This document shows positions 34,995 through 43,494 of a stretch of DNA of 64,000 nt, one piece after another. Numbering within the stretch: the first letter of the stretch is position 1; every line of letters begins with the position of its first letter. This DNA comes from Lysinibacillus sp. B2A1 (lineage in GTDB: Bacteria; Bacillota; Bacilli; Bacillales_A; Planococcaceae). The stretch covers positions 1,064,501 through 1,128,500 of the forward strand of contig CP027224.1 of the NCBI GenBank assembly GCA_002973635.1, written 5' to 3'. A model generated the notes under the pieces. The model was not told where the DNA came from, did no database searches, and saw only the letters and a program-made list of their open reading frames with translations. A program made the translations under genes and the position numbers.

Positions 34995-36221
34995 TTAAAC
35001 ATCCTTATGCTCAGCAGTGGTTTTGCCCGCTGCTATTAAAACTTTACTGCCAAGAAGGAAAAATCCTTGGATAAACAATAGTATCCCTGTACCGATGAGT
35101 AACCATTCAATCGCGAAAATATCAGCAATAGGACCAAAAATAAGCATTCCTAATGGCATCATAGAGGTAGAAATCATTCCAAGTACGCCGAATATTCTTC
35201 CTAAAAAGTCTCCTTCAACTTTTTCTTGAAGTAAAACAGTAGCGGGCGTATTAAAGATAGGCATTGCCATGCCTGTTATCCCCATAAAGACTAGATACAG
35301 CCAAAATTCTGGAATAATACCGAGGACAAATGTACAGCCACCAAACAAAAGAGTTGCAAATGTCATTGTGTGTACTTTATTTTTAAAACCGCCCCATGAG
35401 GCCATAAAGATACCACCAATGAGCATACCAACCGCGAAGGTAATCTCGATAGCTGTTAAACGCCAGACATCATTACCAAAGCTACGTGTTACTTGAAGAG
35501 GCGTTAAAAATGCCGCAGGTGCAGCTAAAATCATGAAAAATGCAAAGAACATGAATAGGCTTTTTAGGAAGTTATGGTTTTTAATATATTTAAAGCCTTT
35601 TTTCATATCATCAAAATAGCCAGTTGTTTGTGGCTGTGCTGCCTTTGCATGTGCTGGGATGTGTAAAAATACAAGCAATGTACTAATAGCGATTGCAGCA
35701 GTGATGACGTCAATAAAGAAAATAGATTCTATCGAGGCTTTTGTTAATAATGCCCCACTAGCCATAGGTGAGATAATCATCACAAAAGCTTGAATACTGC
35801 TGTTTGTTCCATTAATCTTCATCAATTTATCTTCTGGAACGATTTGTGGCAGTATGGCGCCTACAGCCGGTGTTTGAATTCCTGCACCAATAGCACGAAT
35901 GGCAGAAATAACAAAGAGCAGCCAGAGTGAATCATGTCCCATTAAAAATAGAATAGCTAAAATAAGAGTGGAAAGAGCGATCATGCCATCCGCTAAAACA
36001 ATTAACCATTTGCGATTGTAACGGTCAGCCCAAACACCAGCAATAGGTGAGAGGAAGAATGTTGGTAAGAAGCCGCAAATAATCGAAATCGTCATCATCA
36101 TCCCTGATTGTGTTGTTAATGTAATATACCAAGTAATGGCGTATTGTACGAGAGATGAACCAAAAAGTGAAATGGTTTGGCTGCTTAAAAATAGGGTAAT
36201 ATTCCTTTTCCAATGTTCCAT
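34995..36221 (-). CDS. MFS transporter, DHA3 (MefA-like) drug efflux family
   Basis: A 408-residue, 12-helix protein. The N-terminus (SSQTISLFGSSLVQYAITWYI) and the motif PIAGVWADRYNRKWLIV (about residues 58-74) are typical of DHA3 pumps that export macrolides and other drugs. There is no ribosome site near ATG 36221. Only 25 bp separate this start from that of the divergent histidine kinase gene, too little for two promoters. The 5' side may therefore have been rearranged, and expression cannot be assumed. Confidence 0.83.
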   Translation of the reverse strand: MEHWKRNITLFLSSQTISLFGSSLVQYAITWYITLTTQSGMMMTISIICGFLPTFFLSPIAGVWADRYNRKWLIVLADGMIALSTLILAILFLMGHDSLWLLFVISAIRAIGAGIQTPAVGAILPQIVPEDKLMKINGTNSSIQAFVMIISPMASGALLTKASIESIFFIDVITAAIAISTLLVFLHIPAHAKAAQPQTTGYFDDMKKGFKYIKNHNFLKSLFMFFAFFMILAAPAAFLTPLQVTRSFGNDVWRLTAIEITFAVGMLIGGIFMASWGGFKNKVHTMTFATLLFGGCTFVLGIIPEFWLYLVFMGITGMAMPIFNTPATVLLQEKVEGDFLGRIFGVLGMISTSMMPLGMLIFGPIADIFAIEWLLIGTGILLFIQGFFLLGSKVLIAAGKTTAEHKDV

Positions 36222-36246
36222 TGACTGTGCATTTGATTAGGGGCAT

Positions 36247-36975
36247 TTGGAGAAAATCGCTCATCTTAATAAACTCAAAGACCAGCTTTTTACTGTGGTA
36301 TCGCATGATATACGCAGCCCGTTAGCTATGCAATATCAGTTAATAGAGCTACTTGAGGAAGACCTCGATAGTTTCGGTGCAGTACATCAGGAAATTATCA
36401 TAAAACTTGGGGAGCAGATTCGGCATACACTTGGGATGTCGAACAATTTACTAGAATGGTTCCGTAGTCAACGAGAAGACGTTGTGTTTTACCCACAATT
36501 ATTGGAGCTTACGGAGATTATGGAGGAATGTCGTCAGTTAGTAGCCATTCATAGCAGAGTGAAGAGTTTACATATAACGAATAACATTCTAAAGGATACT
36601 TATGTATTTGCTGATCGAGAAGTGGTGTTACTCGTTATACGAAATTTATTGTCTAATGCGATCAAGTTTACTCAAGTAGGAGGCACTATACAAGTTAGTG
36701 CTCAATACTCTGGAGAAATGGTGATCGTATCTATTCGCGATAATGGTGTTGGAATGGATAATGAGCAGATAGAACGACTATTCAATGAGAATCAGATGTA
36801 TTCGTCAATGGGCACAGCAGGCGAGAAAGGGGCAGGTCTTGGCTTGCTAGTCAGTAAGCAGTTTGTGCAGTTAAGTGGAGAGAGCATGTGGGCAGAAAGT
36901 GTAGTAGGGCAAGGAAGTGTATTTTACTTTACATTGAGAGGTGGAGGAAACGGTGAAAGTTCTTATTGTAGATGA
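36247..36975 (+). CDS. Sensor-less histidine kinase core, probably 5'-truncated
   Basis: A 242-residue protein that is only a kinase core. The HisKA box starts almost at the N-terminus (phospho-acceptor His20 in LFTVVSHDIRSPLA), followed by an HATPase domain with NLLSNAIKFT, DNGVGMD and GAGLGLLVSKQF. Membrane and sensor domains expected for this type (often 7TMR-DISM) are absent. The start codon is TTG with no clear ribosome site, and an in-frame TAG lies 9 bp upstream. It overlaps the response regulator gene. It is either a decapitated remnant or a soluble kinase that takes input from another protein. Confidence 0.72.
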   Translation: MEKIAHLNKLKDQLFTVVSHDIRSPLAMQYQLIELLEEDLDSFGAVHQEIIIKLGEQIRHTLGMSNNLLEWFRSQREDVVFYPQLLELTEIMEECRQLVAIHSRVKSLHITNNILKDTYVFADREVVLLVIRNLLSNAIKFTQVGGTIQVSAQYSGEMVIVSIRDNGVGMDNEQIERLFNENQMYSSMGTAGEKGAGLGLLVSKQFVQLSGESMWAESVVGQGSVFYFTLRGGGNGESSYCR

Positions 36976-38059
36976 TGAGCCTATTATGTTGCTAACAATG
37001 AAGCGCATGCTATCTAGTATAGAAGGTATCGAACTTGTTGGCAGCTTTCAGCAAATGGAAGAAGCATTTACCTTTCTTTGTCAGCATGAAGTGGATCTTG
37101 CGTTTTTAGACATTGAGATAGCAGATAAGAATGGTATAGAATTAGCTCGAAACTTGCGTTCAGCTAACACGGATCTAGATATTGTCTTTACTACTTCACA
37201 CGCAGATTATGCTATACAAGCCTATGATGTTTATCCGCTGGATTATATGATGAAGCCCATTTCGAAAAGCAGATTGGTTCAAACAATAACGAGAGCATTT
37301 AACAGACGCCACAGTTCTTCTACTATCAATAGGCCAGTACTAAATCGTCTCAAAGTTCAAACTTTCGGATGTCTTGAAGTTAGTAGTACACAGCAGGGAG
37401 AAGTGAAATGGAGATCCAAAAAAAGTAAGGAGCTTTTTGTCTATTTACTCGTAAATAGAGGTAGAAGTGTTGGGAAAATGAAAGTAATAGACGATATATT
37501 TCCAGAGATGCCTTTGAAAAATGCGGAAATCTATTTGAATACGGCAGTTTATCAACTTAGAAAAGCATTAAGTACACACGGCTTTAAGGAGAATATGATT
37601 TCAGGACAGGAAAAATATCGTCTTGAGCTAAGAAATGTGGATGTGGATTTTATTCAATTTGAGCAAGGGCTAGGTCTGCTCACTCAAATAAACAATGATA
37701 ATGAGTCTGTTGCAATAGAGCTTGAGAAACAAGTTGCGGGTGAGCTATTTGAGGGACAGTCTTTTTCATGGGCAGCTCTTGAACAGGAGAGCATAAACTT
37801 AATGTACGTCACTTTTGCTAAACGACTTGCTGACTGGCTATTGGCTTGCGAACGCCATCCAGAAGCTTTAGAAGTAGCGAAAAGAGTACTAAAACGTGAT
37901 GTATTTGACGAAGAGGCGAATCAGCTTTTGCTCAACATATACGGAGCAATGGGGGATATGTATGCACTTCATAATCACTATCAACAATATGTACAGATTA
38001 TGCAACAAGAGTTTAATATACAACCATCAATAGCAATGCAGCAATTATATAGACAATAA
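36953..38059 (+). CDS. Response regulator with BTAD output domain
   Basis: A receiver domain with the DD pocket at its start and phospho-acceptor Asp in LAFLDIEI (about residue 53) is joined to a winged-helix DNA-binding segment (about 130-225) and a bacterial transcriptional activator domain of TPR-like helices (about 240-360), as in SARP-type regulators. I use GTG 36953, 6 bp behind GGAGG; an in-frame GTG at 36941 is possible. It overlaps the kinase gene by 23 bp, so they are coupled. Relatives usually pair with 7TMR-DISM kinases. The target genes are unknown; the surface protein gene downstream is a candidate. Confidence 0.83.
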   Translation: MKVLIVDDEPIMLLTMKRMLSSIEGIELVGSFQQMEEAFTFLCQHEVDLAFLDIEIADKNGIELARNLRSANTDLDIVFTTSHADYAIQAYDVYPLDYMMKPISKSRLVQTITRAFNRRHSSSTINRPVLNRLKVQTFGCLEVSSTQQGEVKWRSKKSKELFVYLLVNRGRSVGKMKVIDDIFPEMPLKNAEIYLNTAVYQLRKALSTHGFKENMISGQEKYRLELRNVDVDFIQFEQGLGLLTQINNDNESVAIELEKQVAGELFEGQSFSWAALEQESINLMYVTFAKRLADWLLACERHPEALEVAKRVLKRDVFDEEANQLLLNIYGAMGDMYALHNHYQQYVQIMQQEFNIQPSIAMQQLYRQ

Positions 38060-38063
38060 TCGA

Positions 38064-38102
38064 GCTAGGTACTCCTATAATGTTGAGTACCTAGCCTTTT
38101 TT
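38064..38102 (+). terminator. Terminator after the response regulator
   Basis: An 11-bp perfect stem (gctaggtactc / gagtacctagc) with a 10-nt loop is followed by six T. Confidence 0.9.
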
Positions 38103-38242
38103 AGATTCTTTCATTTTTCTTTCATAAGCATATGATAGCCTTTTTTGAAGCGATGATTTGACTATGGTAATAGCTCTCGCAGAGAAATGAAAGTAAGTAG
38201 CATAAAATCGCCAAAAAATTATTCTAAGAAAGGAGTGTTTTT

Positions 38243-41200
38243 TTGAGGAAAAGTAGTTTATTACTAATGATGGTTGTTTTACTCTTATCACCATTTAGTA
38301 GTCTACCTGCCCAAGCGGAGACTCAAACGGATGGTTATTTTCGATATGAGGATAATGGTGATAATACGGTGACGATTACAGGTTATACAGGTGCAGGAGG
38401 GCACGTTGATATTCCAGATACGTTAGGTGGAAAGTCTGTGACGAAGATTGGGGTTGAAACATTTGCTATTGAAACGGCAGCCTTTTCAAACAAAGGGTTA
38501 ACAAGTGTGACAATCCCAAATGGTGTGAAGGAAATTGGTAATAATGCATTTTCTAACAACCAGTTAACACATGTGGAAATTCCTAATAGCGTGATGTTAA
38601 TCGGAACAGGGGCATTTGCTAACAACGAGTTAGCGAGTGTAGATATTCCATATGGAGTGGTGACAATTGGGCACACGGCATTTATAAAAAATAAATTAAC
38701 AAGTGTGGATATCCCTAACAGTGTAACATCAATTAAAATGTACGCATTTCAATCCAATTACTTAACAAGTGTGACTATTCCAGATAGTGTGACTTCTATT
38801 GGAGAGGGGGTGTTTACTTTGAATAGATTAACAAACGTGACATTTGAAGGGGCAGTGCCATCCATTGATGCAAGCTCTTTTAACCGCCAAGAAGGGGCTA
38901 CTGGCTTCCTTGGCTGGTTTACAGATCAGGATTTTACTGAACCTTGGGATAGAACGGTCCCTCAGCCGATAGCGATTTACGCGGAATGGACACCATTTAC
39001 CTATACTGACAATCCCGATGATGTGAGTGTCACCATTACAGGTTATATTGGTACAGCTCCTGAGGATATTGTCATTCCGAAAAGTTTGGGTGGGAAAACA
39101 GTGACAGCGATTGGAGAGAATGCATTTAGGAGTAAAAACTTAACAAGCGTGACAATACCAAATACTGTGAAAACAATTGAAGAAATTGCGTTTGGTGCTA
39201 ATAAATTATCGAGCGTTGATATTCCTAACAGTGTGACATCAATTGGACCCTATGCATTTGCTGATAATGAGTTAGTCCTTGTGAATATTGCTAATAGCGT
39301 GAATACTATTGGTGAAGGAGCATTTCGAGATAACTACTTAGAAAGTGTCATAATTCCAGATGGTGTGACAGTGATTAAAGAAGAGACATTTCAGAAGAAT
39401 GAACTCACCAATATAACAATTCCCAGTAGCGTGACATCAATTGGAGATTCAGCATTTCAATACAATCAATTAAGCAATGTAACGATTCCGAACGGTGTAA
39501 CAGCCATTGGAAAATTAGCTTTTCAGTATAATCAGATAACAAACGTAATAATTTCTAATAGTGTAAAGTCAATTGCCAATTCAGCATTTCAGCACAATCA
39601 GCTAAGCAATGTAACGATTCCTAGCAGTGTAACATCAATTGGCAACAACGCATTTTTTAATAATCAGTTAAGTAAAGTAAAATTTGAAGGTACATTGCCC
39701 TCTATTGCGTTTAATGCATTTGATTATCAGCAACAGAATTCTATTACCAATATTGGCTGGTTTAAAGATCAAGGTTTTATTCTGCCTTGGGATAATATTG
39801 TTCCTCACAAAATGACGATTTATGCGAAATATTCCCATAAGGTTACATTTGATACAGATGGGGGAACAGTGATAGACCAGCAAAATATTGTGCCTAATGG
39901 AAAAGTAACAGTACCTCAACCTCCAACAAAATCGGGACATAGCTTTATTGGCTGGTATAAAGAAGCGGATACAGCTAATAAGAGCTTATGGGATTTTGAC
40001 AATGATGAAGTTACAGTAGATACAATGCTATACGCAAAATGGACACCAAATGAATATACAGTAACCTTTAATGTAAATGAAGGCACAACTATAGCGAATC
40101 AAACTATTGCATACCAACAAAAAGTAACAGAGCCAGCACCGCCAACAAAAGCAGGGCATACATTTGCTGGTTGGTACAAGGAAGAAGGTTTCCAGACAAA
40201 TTGGGATTTTGACAATGATGAAGTAACAGCAGATACAACGCTTTATGCAAAATGGACACCAAATAAATATACAGTAGCCTTTGATGCAAATGGAGGTACA
40301 ACTATAGCGAATCAAACTATTGCATATCAACAAAAAGCAACAGAGCCAGCACTGCCAACAAAGGCAGGACATATATTTGCTGGCTGGTACAAAGAAGCTG
40401 ACTTTAAGTCAAAGTGGGATTTTGCGAATGAGAAGGTGATGGCAAACACGACACTGTATGCAAAGTGGGTGGCAAATCCTATGGTGACACCACCACCAGT
40501 TAGTGAAGTGGGAAGTAGCACACCATCTGATACTGAAAGCACGTACACTGTCCAGTTTCAAACGAATGGCGGCACAGTGATTACGAATCAAATAAAAAAC
40601 TATAATGGTAAAATTATAGTGCCACCAATACCAGTAAAAGAAGGCTATACATTCGCAGGATGGTATACAGATAGTGCATTAACGAAGGAATGGCATTTTG
40701 ACACAGATGTTGTGAGGGAAAACCTTACATTGTATGCCAAATGGGTAAAGGAAAACAAAACGGAGCAAATAGAAATAGAAAAAGAAGTACCAACAATTGA
40801 AGAATCACTAGCTGAAAAACCGATAGCTCCTGCATGTACGGTTTCATTTACAGATATTGCTACATCATGGGCAAGAGAAATGATTGAAGAAATCGCAGGG
40901 CGTTGTATTATCAAGGGTTATCCAGATGGCACATTTAAACCAAATGACCCGATTCAACGCCAACATGTAGCAGTATTGTTTACACGCACATTTGATTTGA
41001 TACCAACACGCAACACGTTGACTTTTAGTGACGTTCCAACAAGCCATTTATATTTTGAGGCTATTATGAAAGTCTACCAAGCAGGTATTTTTGATGGTAC
41101 GGATGGACAGTTTAAGCCAGATACCAATATCACACGTGCACAAATGGCAAAAGTACTTGTGCAAATATTTAACCTAACATCAGATGCGAAAAGTACATTC

Positions 41201-41362
41201 CAAGATGTGCCGTTCACACATTGGGCAAACAACTATATTGCGATATTAGCAGACCATGGCATTGCACTTGGAGACAATGGGAATTTCAGACCAGATGAAT
41301 CTATCACACGTGCTCAATTTGTAGCTTTTATGTATCGAGCAATGGGAATAATGGACAAATAA
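38243..41362 (+). CDS. Secreted mosaic surface protein: BspA-type LRRs, InlB-B repeats, SLH domains
   Basis: A 1039-residue protein starting at TTG 38243 behind AAGGAGTG. It has a signal peptide (cleavage predicted after PAQA, residue 27). Two blocks of BspA-like leucine-rich repeats follow (units of 23 residues such as NQLTHVEIPNSVMLIGTGAF; about residues 60-215 and 270-505). Then come about four Listeria-Bacteroides (InlB B / Flg_new) repeats (FDTDGGTVIDQQ, AGWYKEEGF, LYAKW; about 510-840). Three SLH modules (about 865-1035, GYPDGTFKPNDPI) should anchor it to pyruvylated wall polymer. The 3' repeats are near-identical at DNA level, so they may recombine. Likely an adhesin; ligand unknown. 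Confidence 0.9.
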   Translation: MRKSSLLLMMVVLLLSPFSSLPAQAETQTDGYFRYEDNGDNTVTITGYTGAGGHVDIPDTLGGKSVTKIGVETFAIETAAFSNKGLTSVTIPNGVKEIGNNAFSNNQLTHVEIPNSVMLIGTGAFANNELASVDIPYGVVTIGHTAFIKNKLTSVDIPNSVTSIKMYAFQSNYLTSVTIPDSVTSIGEGVFTLNRLTNVTFEGAVPSIDASSFNRQEGATGFLGWFTDQDFTEPWDRTVPQPIAIYAEWTPFTYTDNPDDVSVTITGYIGTAPEDIVIPKSLGGKTVTAIGENAFRSKNLTSVTIPNTVKTIEEIAFGANKLSSVDIPNSVTSIGPYAFADNELVLVNIANSVNTIGEGAFRDNYLESVIIPDGVTVIKEETFQKNELTNITIPSSVTSIGDSAFQYNQLSNVTIPNGVTAIGKLAFQYNQITNVIISNSVKSIANSAFQHNQLSNVTIPSSVTSIGNNAFFNNQLSKVKFEGTLPSIAFNAFDYQQQNSITNIGWFKDQGFILPWDNIVPHKMTIYAKYSHKVTFDTDGGTVIDQQNIVPNGKVTVPQPPTKSGHSFIGWYKEADTANKSLWDFDNDEVTVDTMLYAKWTPNEYTVTFNVNEGTTIANQTIAYQQKVTEPAPPTKAGHTFAGWYKEEGFQTNWDFDNDEVTADTTLYAKWTPNKYTVAFDANGGTTIANQTIAYQQKATEPALPTKAGHIFAGWYKEADFKSKWDFANEKVMANTTLYAKWVANPMVTPPPVSEVGSSTPSDTESTYTVQFQTNGGTVITNQIKNYNGKIIVPPIPVKEGYTFAGWYTDSALTKEWHFDTDVVRENLTLYAKWVKENKTEQIEIEKEVPTIEESLAEKPIAPACTVSFTDIATSWAREMIEEIAGRCIIKGYPDGTFKPNDPIQRQHVAVLFTRTFDLIPTRNTLTFSDVPTSHLYFEAIMKVYQAGIFDGTDGQFKPDTNITRAQMAKVLVQIFNLTSDAKSTFQDVPFTHWANNYIAILADHGIALGDNGNFRPDESITRAQFVAFMYRAMGIMDK

Positions 41363-41409
41363 AAAACTGCCGAGAAAGCAAGTATTTACTGCTTTTTCGG
41401 CAGTTTTTC
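41363..41409 (+). terminator. Terminator after the surface protein gene
   Basis: An 18-bp stem with one mismatch (aaaactgccgagaaagca / tgctttttcggcagtttt) is followed by T and sits directly at the stop codon. Confidence 0.9.
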
Positions 41410-41562
41410 ATTTTAATATATACATATTTTGGTTGGAATTAACTAGTGCATTTGATAAAATAACAAATGAACATCAATGAGAGATGGTCTATAATTATCC
41501 TACTTTTTTAGAATATATATCTAAAAAACGGAAAGAAGAAAATATTGGAACTGTATTCAATA

Positions 41563-41588
41563 GACAATATTCCTAAGTAAATATTGTC
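41563..41588. promoter_or_regulatory. 9-bp inverted repeat in the 41410-41724 gap
   Basis: GACAATATT (41563-41571) and AATATTGTC (41580-41588) form a perfect inverted repeat with an 8-bp spacer, about 140 bp before the glycoside hydrolase gene. No T run follows, so an operator is more likely than a terminator. The rest of this 315-bp gap shows only short frames with no clear coding value. Confidence 0.35.
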
Positions 41589-41724
41589 AATAAATTGATT
41601 TTATTTATGCTAAAGGAGATTATTTACTACCGCATTTCAATCATTGGGTGAAGCAGCTTTAGAGACGTGCATATAGTGAGCACTTATCATATACTAAAAT
41701 AGAAAAATAGCAAATGGAGGAAAT

Positions 41725-43290
41725 ATGAGAAAGAAAAATAGTAAATGGAAACTTATCACTTTAGTCGCGATGATTTTTATGTTATGCCTATCGACAATCC
41801 CTACAAAGATAGCGATGGCAAGCACGACACAGCCGAAAAGGGAAATGCGAGCTGTCTGGATTTCAACGGTTCAAAATATTGATATGAAAGCAGGCATGAC
41901 TAAGGAGCAGTACACGACTTGGACACGCCAAACATTGGATCAATTGAAAGCCAATAAATTGAATACTGTTATTTACCAAGTAAGACCAACAAATGATGCA
42001 ATGTATGCGTCTAAGCTAGCACCATGGTCGTCCTACATAACAGGGAAAAAGCAAGGCACAAATCCTGGTTACGATCCTCTTGCGATTATTGTAGAGGAGG
42101 CACATAAACGAGGTATGGAGCTGCATGCATGGATGAATCCTTATCGTGTAACTATGCCGGGACAAAAACTATCAGACCTTGCTGCGAATAATGTGGCAAG
42201 AACAAATCCAAACTGGGTTGTCCAATATGGAAAACAATATTATTTAAATCCTGGTTTACCAGAAGTGCAAAACTATTTAGTTGAAACAGTGAAAGAGCTA
42301 GTTGCCAATTATGATATTGATGCTGTCCATATGGATGATTATTTTTATCCATACAAAATTGCCAAGGAAGCCTTTCCAGATCAAGCAGCTTACAAAAAAT
42401 ATGGTGCTTCCTTTAAAAATGTGGAAGATTGGCGACGAGATAATGTTAACCAGCTTGTAGAAACTCTTTACACAGCCATTAAAGAAACAAAGCCATATGT
42501 TCAATATGGTATTTCACCATTTGGCGTATGGCGCAATAAATCATTGGATAAGACAGGAAGCGATACGAGAGCTGGTGTCAATAATTACGATGATTTATAT
42601 GCAGATGTCAGAACATGGATTCAAAATGGCACGATAGATTACATTACACCACAAATTTATTGGTCAAGAACATTAGCTGTTGCCAAATATGGTACATTAC
42701 TGGATTGGTGGAGCCATGAGGTAAATACCTATGCGCAGACACATCCTGTTCAGCTGTATATTGGACTTGCCGACTATAAGGTAGGAAATGACAGTGATGG
42801 GGCATGGAAAAATAAGATGGAGCTTCCTAGCCAAATTATGGCGAATCGTTCAGAGCAGGTAGCAGCCAAGGGGCAAATGCATTTCTCCTTAAGAAGTATT
42901 CAAAACAATAAACTGGGCTATGCAACGATTGTTAATCAGCAACTATATAATTATACAGCACTGACACCAGATACATCTTGGAATGATGATACAGTGCCAA
43001 GTGAGCCGACTTCTGTACAAGTAACAAAGGATGCGGCTGGTCGTAAGATTAAAATTTTTGACGAAAATGAAATTCAGCCACGCAGATATGTCATTTATCG
43101 TTTTGCAGGGAACAAAGAAGGTTCTTATAATGACCCTCAAAATATAGTGGATGTTGTTTATAATATGGATGGAATCACTGAATTTGTGGACAAGACAGCT
43201 CTTGCTAAACATAGCTACACATACGGCATTACAGCTGTATCTGCTACAGGTGTGGAAAGCAAGGAAGCTTTTGTGGTGAAAGAAGATTAG
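41725..43290 (+). CDS. Secreted YngK-like glycoside hydrolase (GHL10/DUF187)
   Basis: A 521-residue protein with a signal peptide (about residues 1-32, ending IAMAS) and a TIM-barrel of the glycosyl-hydrolase-like 10 family (about 38-370). Conserved parts are REMRAVWISTVQNID, HAWMNPYRV, DAVHMDDYFYPY with acidic residues at the barrel ends, and ITPQIYWSR. A C-terminal fibronectin-III-like domain (about 425-520) follows. Family members resemble B. subtilis YngK and E. coli DigH, which cleaves denuded peptidoglycan glycan. The exact substrate here is unproven. GGAGG precedes ATG 41725. Confidence 0.88.
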   Translation: MRKKNSKWKLITLVAMIFMLCLSTIPTKIAMASTTQPKREMRAVWISTVQNIDMKAGMTKEQYTTWTRQTLDQLKANKLNTVIYQVRPTNDAMYASKLAPWSSYITGKKQGTNPGYDPLAIIVEEAHKRGMELHAWMNPYRVTMPGQKLSDLAANNVARTNPNWVVQYGKQYYLNPGLPEVQNYLVETVKELVANYDIDAVHMDDYFYPYKIAKEAFPDQAAYKKYGASFKNVEDWRRDNVNQLVETLYTAIKETKPYVQYGISPFGVWRNKSLDKTGSDTRAGVNNYDDLYADVRTWIQNGTIDYITPQIYWSRTLAVAKYGTLLDWWSHEVNTYAQTHPVQLYIGLADYKVGNDSDGAWKNKMELPSQIMANRSEQVAAKGQMHFSLRSIQNNKLGYATIVNQQLYNYTALTPDTSWNDDTVPSEPTSVQVTKDAAGRKIKIFDENEIQPRRYVIYRFAGNKEGSYNDPQNIVDVVYNMDGITEFVDKTALAKHSYTYGITAVSATGVESKEAFVVKED

Positions 43291-43308
43291 TAAATAGCTT
43301 ATGTATAA

Positions 43309-43352
43309 CAACAGCCACTCACGCGCGATGACGCATGAGTGGCTGTTTTTTT
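43309..43352 (+). terminator. Terminator after the glycoside hydrolase gene
   Basis: A 12-bp stem (aacagccactca / tgagtggctgtt) extended by a GC pair in the loop is followed by seven T. Confidence 0.92.
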
Positions 43353-43447
43353 ATCCCGCATAAATGGGCAGTATGATAAAGATTTAAGGAAGCAAAAAAT
43401 ATAAGTGGGAGATAAACTGCCCGTAAAAGCCCGATTGGTTCAACTAA

Positions 43448-43481
43448 CAATCAGTGGGGAATGAGGAACCCTCACTGATTG
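43448..43481 (-). terminator. Possible terminator of the RND pump gene
   Basis: A hairpin (CAATCAGTG ... CACTGATTG, plus GGG/CCC with a bulge) lies 13 bp beyond the minus-strand RND stop. The following minus-strand tract TTGTTAGTTG is only partly T-rich, so the call is weak. Confidence 0.4.
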
Positions 43482-43494
43482 AAGTTTCACTTTA

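Noticed and set aside
36025-36306. A 93-residue minus-strand frame across the MFS/kinase junction
   Set aside because: It overlaps both genes in another frame and has no ribosome site or protein-like pattern.
41484-41576. A 30-residue frame beginning MVYNYPTFLEYISKKR
   Set aside because: The sequence looks protein-like, but an in-frame stop lies directly upstream, there is no good ribosome site, and it runs into the inverted repeat. It may be a gene remnant but cannot be supported.
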